From contig CAMOHL010000059.1 in assembly GCA_946615295.1 (NCBI GenBank), positions 1-5,776 on the forward strand: DNA of 5,776 nucleotides. Reading direction: 5' to 3'. The notes below the pieces were generated by a model. That model was not told where the DNA came from and did not search any database. It saw only the letters and a program-made list of their open reading frames with translations. This document shows, piece after piece, positions 5,774 to 5,776 of the stretch. The translations under genes and the position numbers were made by a program. Position 1 is the first letter of the stretch; the number at the start of each line of letters is the position of its first letter. Source of the DNA: an uncultured Clostridia bacterium. Lineage in GTDB: Bacteria > Bacillota > Clostridia > Christensenellales > UBA1242.

Positions 5774-5776
5774 TAT

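Overview
The window is a low-G+C bacterial fragment in which every gene lies on the minus strand. From right to left in transcription order it holds the tail of a ribosomal-protein/RNA polymerase operon (rpsK, rpsD, rpoA, rplQ), an intrinsic terminator, an extremely AT-rich spacer of about 430 bases, and a large membrane-anchored extracellular protein gene that runs off the left edge. The order S11-S4-alpha-L17, the cysteine-free S4 and an L17 with long internal insertions point to Firmicutes, most likely the class Clostridia, perhaps an uncultured gut lineage. All four complete genes end in TAA and Trp is read from TGG, so nothing suggests an altered genetic code. The taxonomic placement is inference from memory of family features, without a database search.

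Right part (3270-5776): rpsK, rpsD, rpoA and rplQ are packed with gaps of 12, 34 and 5 bases. Each has a clear Shine-Dalgarno site; two of these touch or overlap the previous gene's stop codon region, which suggests translational coupling. The rpoA site sits 12 bases from its ATG, in the loop of a possible 9-bp all-A/U hairpin. The operon ends in a compact 7-bp hairpin with a T-tract, only three bases after the rplQ stop codon.

Middle (2817-3244): no gene is visible. The spacer holds a run of A/T-tracts repeating every 10-11 bp (probable intrinsic DNA curvature), an imperfect inverted repeat, and near its left end a near-consensus sigma-A promoter (TTGACT, 17 bp, TATAAT) reading toward the large gene. 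A 12-bp palindrome lies just downstream of the expected transcription start.

Left part (1-2816): an open frame of 938 codons without a stop encodes a protein with a short basic cytoplasmic N-terminus, one membrane helix (about residues 23-45) and a long Asn/Asp/Glu/Ile-rich, beta-strand-rich outer part with bacterial Ig-like (Big_2-type) signatures. It is probably a cell-surface protein and its function is unknown. It has its own promoter and is separated from the housekeeping operon by a terminator, so the two units are adjacent but independently expressed. This large surface protein and its curved, AT-rich upstream region are the least ordinary content of the window.
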